Source: Diphasiastrum complanatum
Taxonomy: Eukaryota > Streptophyta > Lycopodiopsida > Lycopodiales > Lycopodiaceae
Assembly (NCBI GenBank): GCA_029204225.1
Contig: CM055093.1
Coordinates: 728,117 to 792,116 of the forward strand
Direction: 5' to 3'
Length of the DNA stretch: 64,000 nucleotides
Shown: positions 27,345 through 37,860 of the stretch, piece by piece
How positions within the stretch are numbered: position 1 is the stretch's first letter
Layout: every line of letters begins with the position of its first letter
Program-made: the position numbers and the translations under genes
Notes under the pieces: model-generated
Databases searched by the model: none
Seen by the model: the letters and a program-made list of their open reading frames with translations, nothing else
Told to the model about the DNA's origin: nothing

Positions 27345-28536
27345 GGCTTGCTGAACTAGCGGAGCTAGCTGCCAAAACTTGCGTAATCGGCTGCCATTTA
27401 CCGGAGTATCAAATCATTTTCCATCCAAGTTCTCAAGAATTATTGTGCCATAGTGCAGGATTTCCTTCACTTTATATGGGCCCTCACCTGTAAACTTCAA
27501 CTTACCCTTGATCAGCTTGGTTTTGTACATCAATGCAAGATCTCCTGCTTCCAGATCTTTCTTGTGCAATCGATGATCGTGCCATGCCTTGCGGCGGGCT
27601 TTCTCTGCTGCTAAGGCATGAACTGCCATCAATCGAGTTTCACATAATTTGTGCAACGATTCATGACGAAGTTGTAAAGACTGATCATCATTTAATCGTT
27701 TGGTTGCTGCTATGCGTAAGGAAGAGATAAAAAATTCAATTGGCATAACAACATCTTTGACCATAAACCAGTTGAAAAGGTGTTTGATTTGTACTATTTT
27801 TGTAAGCGATTCTGAATGCCCATAATGCTGCATACAATTTATGTTCCCAATCAAACCGACTCGCTTCAACTGTCTTTGTCATAATGGTGCAGAGAATCTT
27901 ATTGGAAGATTCAGCTTGGCCATTCCCTCTGGGATAATAGGGAGTACTAAATTTGTGTATAATAAATAAATCTTCCAGTAAACACTTTAATGTTTGATTA
28001 ACAAAGTGTGTACCCCGATCACTAACAATTTCGATCGGACATCCAAATCTGATTATAATATTTTCATATAGAAACTTGGCCGTAGATTTTGCATCAGCCA
28101 CTTTGACAGCTTTGGCTTCAACCCACTTGGTCATATAGTCAGTTGCGACGATAATGTATCGGGCCTGAGATCCTTGCGCAGTGGGATGAATAGGACCAAC
28201 ATAATCCAGTTCCCATTTTTCAAACGGTGCTTGTGATAAAATCGGATGTAAGGGTTCATAATTCTTTCGAGTAGGCCGTTGTGCTCGCTGGCAGACATCA
28301 CATGTATGAATAAAAATTTATGTGTCCTTATGAAGCGTAGGCCACCAACAACCGGATTGCAAAAGTTTGCGAACAATAATATCTGTAGAGAAGTGTCCTC
28401 CACCCATGCCATCATGTGAAAACATGATTAAATTTGGTACTTCATGCGGTAAAACACATCTTCGTAAAATATTATCTGATCCACAACGATACAATTGTCC
28501 TGCAATTAATTGATAAGGTTGAGCCTTATGAATCAA
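27345..28536 (-). pseudogene. gypsy integrase region
   Basis: Integrase inserts the element's DNA copy into the genome. The minus strand shows the HHCC zinc region (28,536-28,318, with HDGMGGGHFSTD and GCWWPTLHKD, continued by CDVCQRAQRP), and the core with WELDYVGPIHP, an ATDYMTKWVEAKAV block (~28,150), the second Asp in VSDRGTHFVN and the region YYPRGNGQAESSNK. A C-terminal GPY-type segment (GEGPYKVKEI ... GTIILENLDG) ends near 27,415, followed by a stop and GSRLRKFW. Frames change between blocks, so the gene is dead. Confidence 0.88.
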
Positions 28537-28687
28537 TTGTCTTTTCTATGCTTTTGTCAAAGAGTCATTCGGTTGTCCTAGCATCAGGTACTCAACAATA
28601 TTTGTCGTCCACTCAGGTCCTGCTTCAACATAGAATAACGCAGCATTTGGCAGTTCATCATCCACTTCAATATTAATTGGTGCGGAT

Positions 28688-29595
28688 TCAATTCGCGAAA
28701 CGTGATCGGCTAGATAGAAAGTCAAATTCAGTCAATAATAATAACCATCTTGCAATACGTCCAGTATTACATGTCTTATTTACCAAGTAAAGTAACGATT
28801 GATGATCCGTATAAAATGCAAAGTGTGTTTCCATGAGGTAGTGACGAAATTTTCGAACAGAAAAAATCATGGCCAGCGCTTCACGTTCTGTTGTTGAATA
28901 ATTCGTCTCTGGATCTGTAAGCTGTATGTTTGCAAATCGTATAGGATAATCCTTCTTATAGTCACCTGGCTGCGTCAAAACTGATCCAATGGCGTATTTT
29001 GAGGCATCCGTATGAACATGAAACTCTAATGTCCAATTTGGCAAACGCAGTATTGGTGCTGAAAATAATGTTTTTTCTAACTTTTCCAAGGTTTCTAACG
29101 CCTCTACTGTCCAAATAGGAACAATAGTTAATTCGTATATAGGTCATGCTAAATCCGCAAAGAAGATAATAAAAATTCGATAGTAGTTCGCATGACCCAT
29201 AAACACATAAACTCCTCGAATTGTTGCTGGCGGTGGCAATTCCACCATAACTTTGATCTTAGAATAATTGGTGGCAATACCATGTCTTGATATCACATGT
29301 CCAAGCACCACTCCGTGAGAAACCCTTATCTGGTATTTTTCTGGATTTAGAGAAATCTGATATTTGCGGCATCTTTCAAAGACTTTCTCCAATTGATCCA
29401 GGTGGTCTGTATCTATACTATGAACCCCCAAGTCGTCCAAGTGAATTTCAAGGAATTTCTGCAGATAATCTTTAAAGACAAATTGTATTACTCTTTGGAA
29501 TGAACTTGGTGCATTACAGAGTCCAAACGACATTACTTTGTAAGCATAGGTGTCCCATTCTGTTGCAAAGGCAGTTTTGTGGTGATCGGCGATCT
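28688..29595 (-). pseudogene. gypsy reverse transcriptase / RNase H region
   Basis: Reverse transcriptase starts at the break (~29,595) with KTAFATEW-like remains, then YAYKVMSFGLCNAPSSFQRV. The catalytic block reads IHLDDLGVHS where Y-[IVL]-DD is usual, so the first Tyr is lost. RNase H (29,089-28,688) reads EFHVHTDASKYAIGSVLTQP and NYSTTEREALAMIFSVRKFR. The N-terminal fingers of the reverse transcriptase, protease and gag are absent. Confidence 0.88.
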
Positions 29596-29792
29596 TGGAT
29601 TAGGTTAGGCAAGGAAAGAAACCCATTACAAAAATGTCATTGTTTTTTTACCAACAGTAAAAAAGTTTTAACACACGTAAAAAAATTTCAGGATTTGTTT
29701 ATTGCTGAGTTGGTGAATTGATTCCTCCTGTTGAGAGCTATTCCTACGGTTTCTGATTCAGCTTTGTAAGGTTTTCTGTTTCAACTTTAGTA
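29596..29792. other. sequence between gypsy break and copia C
   Basis: Short unassigned DNA. It continues at 35,924 on the other side of copia C, so it is the pre-insertion locus. Confidence 0.6.
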
Positions 29793-29797
29793 GGCAT
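29793..29797. repeat. target-site duplication GGCAT (left)
   Basis: GGCAT occurs directly outside both LTRs (29,793-29,797 and 35,919-35,923). Five bases is the normal duplication for copia elements. Confidence 0.93.
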
Positions 29798-30476
29798 TGT
29801 AAAAATTACAGCAAATAAGGATCCTAAAACACTTGAAATGATGAGGGAAACAATAGATTATGATTTCATAAGATTAGCACAAGTTGAACCATCAAAATGC
29901 ATCAAAAATCTATGCTTGAACCTCACTAAATGGCCCAAATCCTTGAAGAAGGCTTCACACGTGTGAAAGTACGGCCTCCCAAAGTCTGAGTACTGTACAC
30001 CAGACCTACATTCAATCCTATAATCATTAGTAATCACAAGTACTCAAACAATTATGAACATAGAGAGCAATTGCACCATTATGAGAGAAAAAACATGAAA
30101 TTGCTTGATTGATTTTGGTGAGATATCATCACCTATATATACATGATCCATCACGGTTTTGGGTAGGTATGAGTAGCCCTAAACCTATCCCTAATGCTAA
30201 TTTTGGTGGATCTTTCATCCCTACCAAGTTAGGGTTGGAATCTTGGAGATCCCTCAACAATGCAAAAATTACCAAAAATAGCTCCTATTTTTTCTCCCTT
30301 GTATCTAAGCATAATTTGGACTCATTCCAAAGGTTCTAACACTTAGGTCTACTTGAGAACATCCTTATGAATGGAATCCTATGCTATTTGGCACGTGTGA
30401 CAAGCCACATCATGACCATCTAACTATTTACAAGTCATATGACCAAAACTAGTCAAGCTAGAATTGTGAATTAACA
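29798..30476 (-). repeat. 3' LTR of copia C
   Basis: 679 bp, TG...CA on the plus strand. It differs from the other LTR at 29,982 (A versus C at 35,421), at 30,164 (T versus C at 35,603) and by three fewer T at its right end. A G-box-like palindrome, TTCACACGTGTGAA, lies near 29,955. Confidence 0.96.
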
Positions 30477-30487
30477 CTCCTCCTCAC
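30477..30487 (-). promoter_or_regulatory. polypurine tract of copia C
   Basis: The minus strand reads GTGAGGAGGAG right before the 3' LTR. Purine-only sequence here primes plus-strand DNA synthesis. Confidence 0.85.
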
Positions 30488-30490
30488 TAT

Positions 30491-33289
30491 CTAGCTTGGT
30501 TCAATCATTGCTTTACTAATCACTCCAAGTGATGATCTGAACTTCATAAAAGGTGTCTTTTGAAGTGGTTTAGTAAGTAGATCAGCTACACATTCATTGC
30601 TTGGAACATGCTCCAAAGCAATCTCCTTGGCTTGCACCATTTCTCTCACAAAGTGATGGCATATCTCAATGTGCTTAGATCTTGCATGGAAGATTGGGTT
30701 AGATGCAAGGTGTTGGGCTGATATATTGTCATTGTAGATGATTGGTGCCTCCTCTGAATCCATGATCTTTAGTTCCACCAATAATCTCTTGATCCAAAGT
30801 ACCTCCTTTGTAGTGGTTGTCAAAGCTTTGTACTCGGCCTCAGTTGAAGATAGAGATATAGTTTCTTGCTTTTTTGAAAGCCATGAAACCACACCTTCTC
30901 CTATGAAAGTTGAATAGGCACTTGTTGATTTCCTATCCCTCTTGTCCCCTGCGAAATCTGAATCACTAAATGCATTAAGGTTAATCACATCTCCTCTATA
31001 TAGAATCCCAAAATCCAATGTACCTGAGATGTATCTTAGAATCCTCTTAGCCTTTTTCCAATGGATATTCAATGGCTTTTGCATGGATTGGCTCAACCTA
31101 CATACACTAAAGCTAAGATCTGGTCTAGTTATAGTGATCCACATTAAGGAACCTATAAGTTGCCTAAACAAAGTGATGTCCATGAAGGATCTTTCATCAT
31201 CTTCATTTGGCACTTTTACATCTTGCTCCATTGGTGTGTCAACACTTTTGCATACTTCCATCTTAAACTTCTTCAAAAGACTTTGAGCATAGTTTACTTG
31301 ACTTATAAAGATAAAATCAGACCCTCTAAGTACTTCTATGCCTAAGATGAAGTGAAGACACCCTAGATCTACCATCTTGAACTCTAAGGATAGATCTATC
31401 TTGATTTTTTCAATACAATCAACACTATTTCCACTAATGATGATGTCATCTACATAAATGAGTAAAAGTACAATACCAACATCATCAAACTTAATGTAAA
31501 GAGTGGGATCATATTCACTTTGAACAAAAGAAAGTGAAATAAGATAGCAATGTAGTCTTGAATTCCAAGATCTCGAGGCTTGCTTCAAGCCATAGATGCT
31601 TCTTTGGAGATGGCATACTTTGTTCTCCATTCCATGCTTGATGAACCCTTGTGGCTGCTCCATATAGATATCCTCTTCCAAAAAACCATTCAAGAAAGCA
31701 TTAGAGACATCCATTTGACATAGAATCCATCCAAAATGTGATGCAAGTGCAATGATTAGTCTTATTGTGACCATCTTGGCCACGGGTGCAAAAGTTTCCT
31801 CATAGTCTATCCCTCTCTCTTGAGCATAACCTTTTGCAACTAATCTTGCTTTATGTTTGTTAACACTCCCATTTGCATTCAACTTAAGCTTGAAGACCCA
31901 CTTGCATCCTATTACATTCCTTTGAGGTCTCTCAACAAGCAACCAAGTTTCATTCTCAATCAAGGCATCATACTCATCCAACATACCTTTATACCATTCT
32001 TTGGAGTTCAATGCATCTTCAACATTAGACGGTTCTTCAAAACTAGATAAAGCATAAGAAGTGGATGAGATACCCTCAACTTTCTGTCCTTTGCCTTGAT
32101 ATGTGAGCCTTGATGGCTCCACTTTTGCCCTTGAAGATCTCCTTGGTGTGATAGGTGGGTTTGGTGCTTGCTCCTCCATGAGCTCCTCCTCAAAACCAAG
32201 ATCTTGCTCCTCGGCCATCTTCTTCTTGATTGTTGGAGCACTTGAGCCTTCTTCAAGCATATGCATATGATGTTCATCAAATATGACATCCCTTGAAACA
32301 ACAAATTTGTTCAAGGATGGGAGATAGAGTTTGTAGCCCTTGCTTGAGCTTGCATATCCAAGCATGATCCCTCTTGTGGAAGATGGATCCTCCTTGGTTC
32401 TTGTTTCCAATGGCACATGCACATAACATATACACCCAAAAACTTTCAAGTGATTAAGATTGGGTTTCTTTCCATACAACATCTCATAAGGAGTTTTGCC
32501 TTCAATGGCTTTGCAAGACACCCTATTCATCAAGTAGTTTGCACATACAAGAGACTCACCCCAAAAGGATTTGGGCAAACAAGCATCTAATCTTAAAGCC
32601 TTAGAACATTCACATAATGTTCTATTCCTTCTTTCAGCAACTCCATTTTGCTGAGGAGTGTAAGGATAAGAAGTCTCTTTCTTGATCCCTTCCTCCTCAC
32701 AAAAGGCCTTGAACTCATTGGAGATGAATTCTCCACCATTGTCACTTCGAAGAATCTTGATGCTATGATTATGATGCTTTTCCACAAACAACTTGAACTT
32801 TACAAAAGTATCAAATACGTGAGACTTGAAAGAAAGTAAGAACACCCAACAATATCTTGAGTAGTCATCAATGAAGGTTAAAAACATGGATGAACCTCCA
32901 TTAGATTTGGTGCTAGCAATGTGCACATCCGAGTGTATGAGTTCAAGAGGATGAGATGACTTTGTGATGGAGTTAGGAAACACCTTCTTATGTGCCTTGG
33001 ATAAGGCACAAGCTTCACAAACCTTGTCTTCCTTCCCAATAGACCTTGGTAGGCCTAAAGCATACTCCTCCTTGATCATAGCCTCCATGGAACCCGAGTT
33101 GACATGTCCAAGTCTTTTGTGCCATAAAGTAAAGGTAGATATCTTGCTCTTCTCGGCCAACATGACAACATTAGTATCCACAAATGCATCCAGCTTATAA
33201 AGTTTGCCAAGTCTAGTGCCCTTAGCCACTATCTTACCCTTCTTCTTGATGAAAACATTCATTTGAAGCAAAGTCAACATTGAAACCAT
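30491..33289 (-). CDS. copia pol: integrase, reverse transcriptase, RNase H (element C)
   Basis: An open frame of 932 codons. Rough residue positions: integrase zinc region HKRLGH at ~57; catalytic core from HSDVH (~118) through FIDDYSRYCWVFLL and RSDNGGEF to PQQNGVAERRN (~210); reverse transcriptase from CKWVFKLK (~470) with DYEETFAPVAKM and catalytic YVDD (~605); RNase H with DFAGDKRDRKSTSAYS and SLSSTEAEYKAL (~800-840). It ends 14 bp before the 3' LTR edge. The first ~12 codons overlap the end of the gag-protease frame and are not family sequence, so the true reading continues from the upstream frame. All catalytic residues I can see are present. Confidence 0.95.
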   Translation of the reverse strand: MVSMLTLLQMNVFIKKKGKIVAKGTRLGKLYKLDAFVDTNVVMLAEKSKISTFTLWHKRLGHVNSGSMEAMIKEEYALGLPRSIGKEDKVCEACALSKAHKKVFPNSITKSSHPLELIHSDVHIASTKSNGGSSMFLTFIDDYSRYCWVFLLSFKSHVFDTFVKFKLFVEKHHNHSIKILRSDNGGEFISNEFKAFCEEEGIKKETSYPYTPQQNGVAERRNRTLCECSKALRLDACLPKSFWGESLVCANYLMNRVSCKAIEGKTPYEMLYGKKPNLNHLKVFGCICYVHVPLETRTKEDPSSTRGIMLGYASSSKGYKLYLPSLNKFVVSRDVIFDEHHMHMLEEGSSAPTIKKKMAEEQDLGFEEELMEEQAPNPPITPRRSSRAKVEPSRLTYQGKGQKVEGISSTSYALSSFEEPSNVEDALNSKEWYKGMLDEYDALIENETWLLVERPQRNVIGCKWVFKLKLNANGSVNKHKARLVAKGYAQERGIDYEETFAPVAKMVTIRLIIALASHFGWILCQMDVSNAFLNGFLEEDIYMEQPQGFIKHGMENKVCHLQRSIYGLKQASRSWNSRLHCYLISLSFVQSEYDPTLYIKFDDVGIVLLLIYVDDIIISGNSVDCIEKIKIDLSLEFKMVDLGCLHFILGIEVLRGSDFIFISQVNYAQSLLKKFKMEVCKSVDTPMEQDVKVPNEDDERSFMDITLFRQLIGSLMWITITRPDLSFSVCRLSQSMQKPLNIHWKKAKRILRYISGTLDFGILYRGDVINLNAFSDSDFAGDKRDRKSTSAYSTFIGEGVVSWLSKKQETISLSSTEAEYKALTTTTKEVLWIKRLLVELKIMDSEEAPIIYNDNISAQHLASNPIFHARSKHIEICHHFVREMVQAKEIALEHVPSNECVADLLTKPLQKTPFMKFRSSLGVISKAMIEPS

Positions 33290-34460
33290 TGTCTACCATT
33301 TGGCCAACACTTAGTAGATTCTTTTTTATTGTAGGAATGTACAAAACACCTTCTATGTTGATCTTTTTGGAAGATCCTAAGCAAAGGGGAATGCTACCAA
33401 CTCCTTCAATCTTACAAGCTTCATCATTTGCTGTATAGATAGACTTCATAGGTCCATCATAAGTTAAGAGAGAAGAGAAAAACTCCCTTTTACTAGTCAT
33501 GTGTGAACTAGCACCCGAGTCAATCCACCAAGGATCTTCTCCTTTGAAGCTTGTTGAAGAAAATATGGACATCATGAGAGAGTCCTCATGTGAACTCTCC
33601 TCCTCCTCCTCTTTGCTCATGTTGGCTTGGCTTTGATCTTGCTTCCTCTTGAAGCATTCCGAGGCATAATGCCCCATCTTGCTACAATAGTAGCACTTCA
33701 CCTTTGATTTGTCCTTCTTGACTTTGGTTGTTGATGGAGATGCCTTTGGGGGTCCTTCTTGATCCTCAAGCTTTGTAGACTTCTTGAATGTTGATCCTTT
33801 GCCTTTGGACTTGCCTTTGCCTTTGGTGAAGAGAGCTTGGTCATCTCCACCTTGGATGGAAAGCCTATCCATCCTCTCTTGCATTTGGCTCCTTCTTGAT
33901 TCCTCGGCCATGAGTGTGCCTTGGAGTTCTTCAAGTATGGGTAGCTTACCCATAATTGCATATCCCTGAACCAAATTGTCAAATTCAAAGCTTAGTCCAT
34001 TCAATATGAGTTGAACAAGCTCTTCATCCTTGATAGGGTCACCTATAAAGGCTAGCTCTTTGTTCAATTCCTTTACTCTTAGGACAAAAGTATGTGCACT
34101 CTCTCCTTTCTTTTGATAGCTTCTATAGATTTGATTCTTCAAAGCTAACATTCTAGTTTGGTTCTTGGATTCATAGACCTTCTGCAAAGTCTCCCAAGCA
34201 TCTTGAGCTGAAGTGCAATCTCCTACCTCTCTTAAGAGTTCATTTGCAACATTCATTTTTATGCAATGTAGTGCAACATTGCACCTCTTGATGTATTTGG
34301 CTTTTTCTTGAGGATGAATAGGTTCACCCTCCTTACCATTTACAATTTCCATCAGATCTTGCATGATCATGATAGATTCCATTCTAACTTTCCATATGGA
34401 ATAGTTAGTTTTGTTGAGCCTTTCATTAGTATCCAAAAGATATGCATTTATAGATGCCAT
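33234..34460 (-). CDS. copia gag-protease (element C)
   Basis: An open frame of 408 codons starting MASINAYLLDTNERLN. Gag forms the particle, with a CCHC zinc knuckle CYYCSKMGHYASEC at residue ~260. The aspartic protease active site lies in WWIDSGASSHMT (~310). It ends just after NLLSVGQM with a short unrelated tail. In copia elements gag and pol normally form one frame. Here they part company in a run of T (about 33,257-33,261), which looks like a single-base change rather than a programmed shift. The gag start is 763 bp from the primer site. Confidence 0.93.
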   Translation of the reverse strand: MASINAYLLDTNERLNKTNYSIWKVRMESIMIMQDLMEIVNGKEGEPIHPQEKAKYIKRCNVALHCIKMNVANELLREVGDCTSAQDAWETLQKVYESKNQTRMLALKNQIYRSYQKKGESAHTFVLRVKELNKELAFIGDPIKDEELVQLILNGLSFEFDNLVQGYAIMGKLPILEELQGTLMAEESRRSQMQERMDRLSIQGGDDQALFTKGKGKSKGKGSTFKKSTKLEDQEGPPKASPSTTKVKKDKSKVKCYYCSKMGHYASECFKRKQDQSQANMSKEEEEESSHEDSLMMSIFSSTSFKGEDPWWIDSGASSHMTSKREFFSSLLTYDGPMKSIYTANDEACKIEGVGSIPLCLGSSKKINIEGVLYIPTIKKNLLSVGQMVDNGFNVDFASNECFHQEEG

Positions 34461-35223
34461 CTAGTCTCCTAATCAAGGACTTGACACAAATGAAGGTTAC
34501 TTCTATTGATTTGATTGAAGGTCTACCTTATCCCACTTCTTAGGGACCTGAAAAGATCAGTAATAGACTTCCTATAAAGATCTAAGAATGATCTCTAACA
34601 AAATCAAATCATAGAATACTAGAAACAATGCACTTGCTTGATTGAAGTAGACAATACTAGTAGAATTGCCCCTCTTTCTATAAAGAACATTAAAGCTTCC
34701 AAATGATCTGATCAAGAGTGAATTTCAGCAACCTAATATACTTCCAAAATCACTTGTAAAAGATCTAAATGGAACTTAATGAGGATGCAACACAATCTAC
34801 TATCCAATCACAAGCAAAAAATGATCAAAATTGATGAAAAATTGATCTAATTTGGTGCATAAGTCAAGCAATGGTTGGACTGAACCTAAATCACTTTAGG
34901 AGGTGCCTACTACACCTTAGAACAGCCTTGAAGAGTCCCCAAAACTCTGATCTTCCCTCTCCTTGAATGCTAGAAAGCCTCCTCTATGAAATCACCTCCA
35001 AAACTCGCTTTGAATTTATGTGAATTGAATTCAACTTTGCCTCTGGTTTTAGACACCTAAACACCTGCAAATGAAGTCACACAACACCAATCTCCAATGT
35101 ATTTGACTCACTTTGAGTTCTAGAATCAATACTAGATGCTAAGATCCAATCTACACAAGATTTAGATCAAAAATTGTGATCAAATTGAATGAAAACCAAG
35201 GATTTAGCTCATTTCAGGCTTTA
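34461..35223 (-). other. 5' leader of copia C
   Basis: A 763-bp untranslated leader between primer site and gag. Several ATGs lie upstream on the minus strand; none opens a long frame. Packaging signals probably lie here but cannot be seen. Confidence 0.7.
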
Positions 35224-35236
35224 GGCTCTGATACCA
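35224..35236 (-). promoter_or_regulatory. primer-binding site of copia C
   Basis: The minus strand reads TGGTATCAGAGCC directly after the 5' LTR. This is the standard copia site complementary to initiator methionine tRNA. Confidence 0.95.
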
Positions 35237-35918
35237 TGTAAAAATTACAGCAAATAAGGATCCTAAAACACTTGAAATGATGAGGGAAACAATAGATTAT
35301 GATTTCATAAGATTAGCACAAGTTGAACCATCAAAATGCATCAAAAATCTATGCTTGAACCTCACTAAATGGCCCAAATCCTTGAAGAAGGCTTCACACG
35401 TGTGAAAGTACGGCCTCCCACAGTCTGAGTACTGTACACCAGACCTACATTCAATCCTATAATCATTAGTAATCACAAGTACTCAAACAATTATGAACAT
35501 AGAGAGCAATTGCACCATTATGAGAGAAAAAACATGAAATTGCTTGATTGATTTTGGTGAGATATCATCACCTATATATACATGATCCATCACGGTTTTG
35601 GGCAGGTATGAGTAGCCCTAAACCTATCCCTAATGCTAATTTTGGTGGATCTTTCATCCCTACCAAGTTAGGGTTGGAATCTTGGAGATCCCTCAACAAT
35701 GCAAAAATTACCAAAAATAGCTCCTATTTTTTCTCCCTTGTATCTAAGCATAATTTGGACTCATTCCAAAGGTTCTAACACTTAGGTCTACTTGAGAACA
35801 TCCTTATGAATGGAATCCTATGCTATTTGGCACGTGTGACAAGCCACATCATGACCATCTAACTATTTACAAGTCATATGACCAAAACTAGTCAAGCTAG
35901 AATTGTGAATTTTTAACA
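35237..35918 (-). repeat. 5' LTR of copia C (promoter LTR)
   Basis: 682 bp. On the minus strand it holds a TATA box (TATATATAGG within ~35,572-35,583), so transcription should start near 35,545 and run left. The palindrome TTCACACGTGTGAA near 35,394 contains CACGTG, a core bound by plant bZIP/bHLH factors; its role here is untested. Confidence 0.96.
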
Positions 35919-35923
35919 GGCAT
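35919..35923. repeat. target-site duplication GGCAT (right)
   Basis: Identical to 29,793-29,797. Confidence 0.93.
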
Positions 35924-37062
35924 TGCTATATCATAAGAATAGGATCCGTATGATTCATTCACCCATTTTGGCTGGCTTGGTTTTGTTGGTCTAGTGAGCT
36001 AGTGGATGGATTATTCTCAGTTCTCTGTAGTGTTGATTCTCAATGGTACTGATGTTTGAATGCAATCCAGATTAGAAAGGGGATAACACTTTTTCTGCTG
36101 TAGCTTTTGGTTTTAGACATTGTTCGTGTGTTTTGAGTGTTGAGGCCAAAACTGGAGCTGGGGTGTTCAAGTATTTGGTGGCTCTTGCGTGGTGCTCCTT
36201 TTGTGAATGTTTAATCACACAAACTAGACAGGATGCGTCTATCTTTTGTTACAAATATACATTTGCTTTGATCTTTCCTTCAAGAACAAACTTTGAGAAG
36301 CTCAAACCTCAATGCATTCTGCATAATTTTGATCAAGAATGCATGTAGCTCAAAAAGATTAATTCAAGCAAACATGGTTGAAGGACACGCTAAAAATTTG
36401 CCACAAAGCTAATGTGTAGTACTATGAAACTGATGCAGTTTAGAGTCCTTGAAGATAAAATTGTGAAGTTTGAGCGAATTGGGATCTTGGGAGTAGACCA
36501 ACGGCGCCAACTATCTAGTGAGAGCGTCATAGGGATGTTGAGTCAATGCTGGTGCACCAAAGTTTCATCTTTCTGCGGATTGCGAGCATATGTTCAATGC
36601 AGATATAAATTTGCTCCTCACCTCCAACCACATTTAGTTTGCTGAGCATTTGTTGAGTGTAGTTTGCTGAGCATTTGTACAAAACCAAGAAAATCAGAAG
36701 CACAGATGTAGCCACAGAAAACAAATGAACACTATCTAATAAACGTTGACAAGCTATGCTCCATAAAATACACCCTCACGCTGCTCCTCACACTGCTCCT
36801 CACGTTGATGAAGCAAAACTGCTCCAGCCGCGCTGTCCTCATTACGAGATAATGAGCTCCAACACACATTCAGAGCTCCATAGCCCACGCGACGAAGAAC
36901 GACCTCCTTCCATAGCCACCGCGATGCTCGAACGTCCTCCTTCCATAGCCAGCACGATGCCCTAACGCCCGAACCTCTGAGAAAACAAGCGCGGTAAATG
37001 ACGCCATTGAGAGTAACTTCTAGAAATTTCTAATTTTTGTTTTTAGGGAGTCCTTTACGCTG
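35924..37062. other. intergenic DNA upstream of the foldback
   Basis: No gene was recognised. Small direct repeats occur at 36,900-36,955 (CGTCCTCCTTCCATAGCCA-like, twice). Confidence 0.45.
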
Positions 37063-37175
37063 GGGAAGGCCCCCAGCCTCGGGCCTTCCCTGATTTAAGG
37101 CCCTGGGCCCTCGGGCTCACGCCCTCACACCCAAGGGCCTTAAATCGTGGAAGGCCCTCTGGCTGGGGCCTTCCC
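37063..37175. repeat. GC-rich foldback, ~45-bp arms
   Basis: The left arm (37,063-~37,107) and right arm (~37,130-37,175) are near-perfect inverted copies: GGGAAGGCCCC(C)AGCC, GGGCCTTCC, GATTTAAGGCCC and TGGG pair in order with only a few single-base bulges or mismatches. The ~22-nt loop is also GC-rich. As RNA or single-stranded DNA it would fold into a long hairpin. It stands out from AT-rich surroundings. It may be a tiny foldback element or a hairpin-RNA source. Confidence 0.9.
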
Positions 37176-37525
37176 TTATACATAACGCTCTCCCTCCATA
37201 CTTGCTAACCAATATGTAAACACAAGCTCCTTCCTTTGTAGAAAATAACCAACAATGTGTTTTTTGCATTTATATTAGCAAACTAAGAATAGATAAATAA
37301 AAATTATAATAGTAATAAAAGACAATTTGTCCAAACCATGGCTTGGGAATGAGATGTCAACCACAACCAAAAGGCCCCATGATTCAATATATCATGATTC
37401 AAGTTGATCAATACATCATGAGGCTTTATCTTAAAAAAGGCCATTCACATCGGTAAAAAACCAAAGACTTTAATTTCAAAAAATAAAAAAGCAAAATATT
37501 CATTTCGCTGCGCAAACTCATCCAA

Positions 37526-37712
37526 GAGTAAAACCTCAATGTTAGAAAATAGTCACAAATAGCTTACTGCTACCGCAACAAAATTAACAATGAACAAAAA
37601 TAACTTCCGAGTAAAACCTGAATGTTACAAAATAGTCACAAATAGCTTACGGCTACCGCAACAAAAGTAACAATGAACAAAAATAACTTCCCACTATAGC
37701 AACAAAGGTAAC
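37526..37712. repeat. 83-bp tandem repeat, ~2.2 copies
   Basis: Units start at 37,526 and 37,609 (GAGTAAAACCT.AATGTTA.A and on through ACAATGAACAAAAATAACTTCC). A partial third copy reaches ~37,712. Confidence 0.92.
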
Positions 37713-37808
37713 AATCAAAATAGAAATTCATATTTTGATATATTTGTACCAAAACTTTGAGAAGAGGGGGGAGTAGTAGTACATAGGCAGTGAAGATTTC
37801 CCCCTCAC

Positions 37809-37811
37809 TCT

Positions 37812-37857
<46 letters not shown>
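37809..37857. repeat. (CT)n microsatellite
   Basis: About 23 CT units with short breaks, in a CT-rich stretch to ~37,900. It lies ~0.8 kb before the DDT gene start and could be in its promoter or leader. The 131-codon open frame over it is treated as a repeat artefact. Confidence 0.9.

Positions 37858-37860
<3 letters not shown>

Larger units (their letters stand above)
22673..29595 (-). mobile_element. Ty3/gypsy element, 5'-truncated, with an extra 3' ORF region
   Basis: In coding order (right to left): reverse transcriptase from a break at ~29,595, RNase H, integrase to ~27,345, a ~1.1 kb spacer, a long unassigned 3' coding region (26,240-23,390), a polypurine tract (23,358-23,347) and the 3' LTR (23,346-22,673). 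The 5' LTR, gag and protease are gone. A long coding region after integrase is seen in Athila/Tat-type gypsy elements, which makes that lineage likely. All coding parts are broken. Confidence 0.85.
29798..35918 (-). mobile_element. Ty1/copia element C, young and nearly intact
   Basis: A complete 6,121-bp element: two LTRs (679 and 682 bp) that differ by two substitutions and a three-T indel, a primer-binding site, gag-protease and integrase-RT-RNase H frames, a polypurine tract and matching 5-bp target duplications. Transcription runs on the minus strand. The near-identical LTRs show a recent insertion. The one visible coding lesion is a frame change near 33,257, in a T run between protease and integrase. 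Confidence 0.97.

Noticed and set aside
33234-33289. Programmed frameshift between copia C gag-protease and pol
   Set aside because: No slippery heptamer and structure could be identified; the change lies in a T run and removes a frame that is continuous in typical copia elements, so a plain mutation is simpler.
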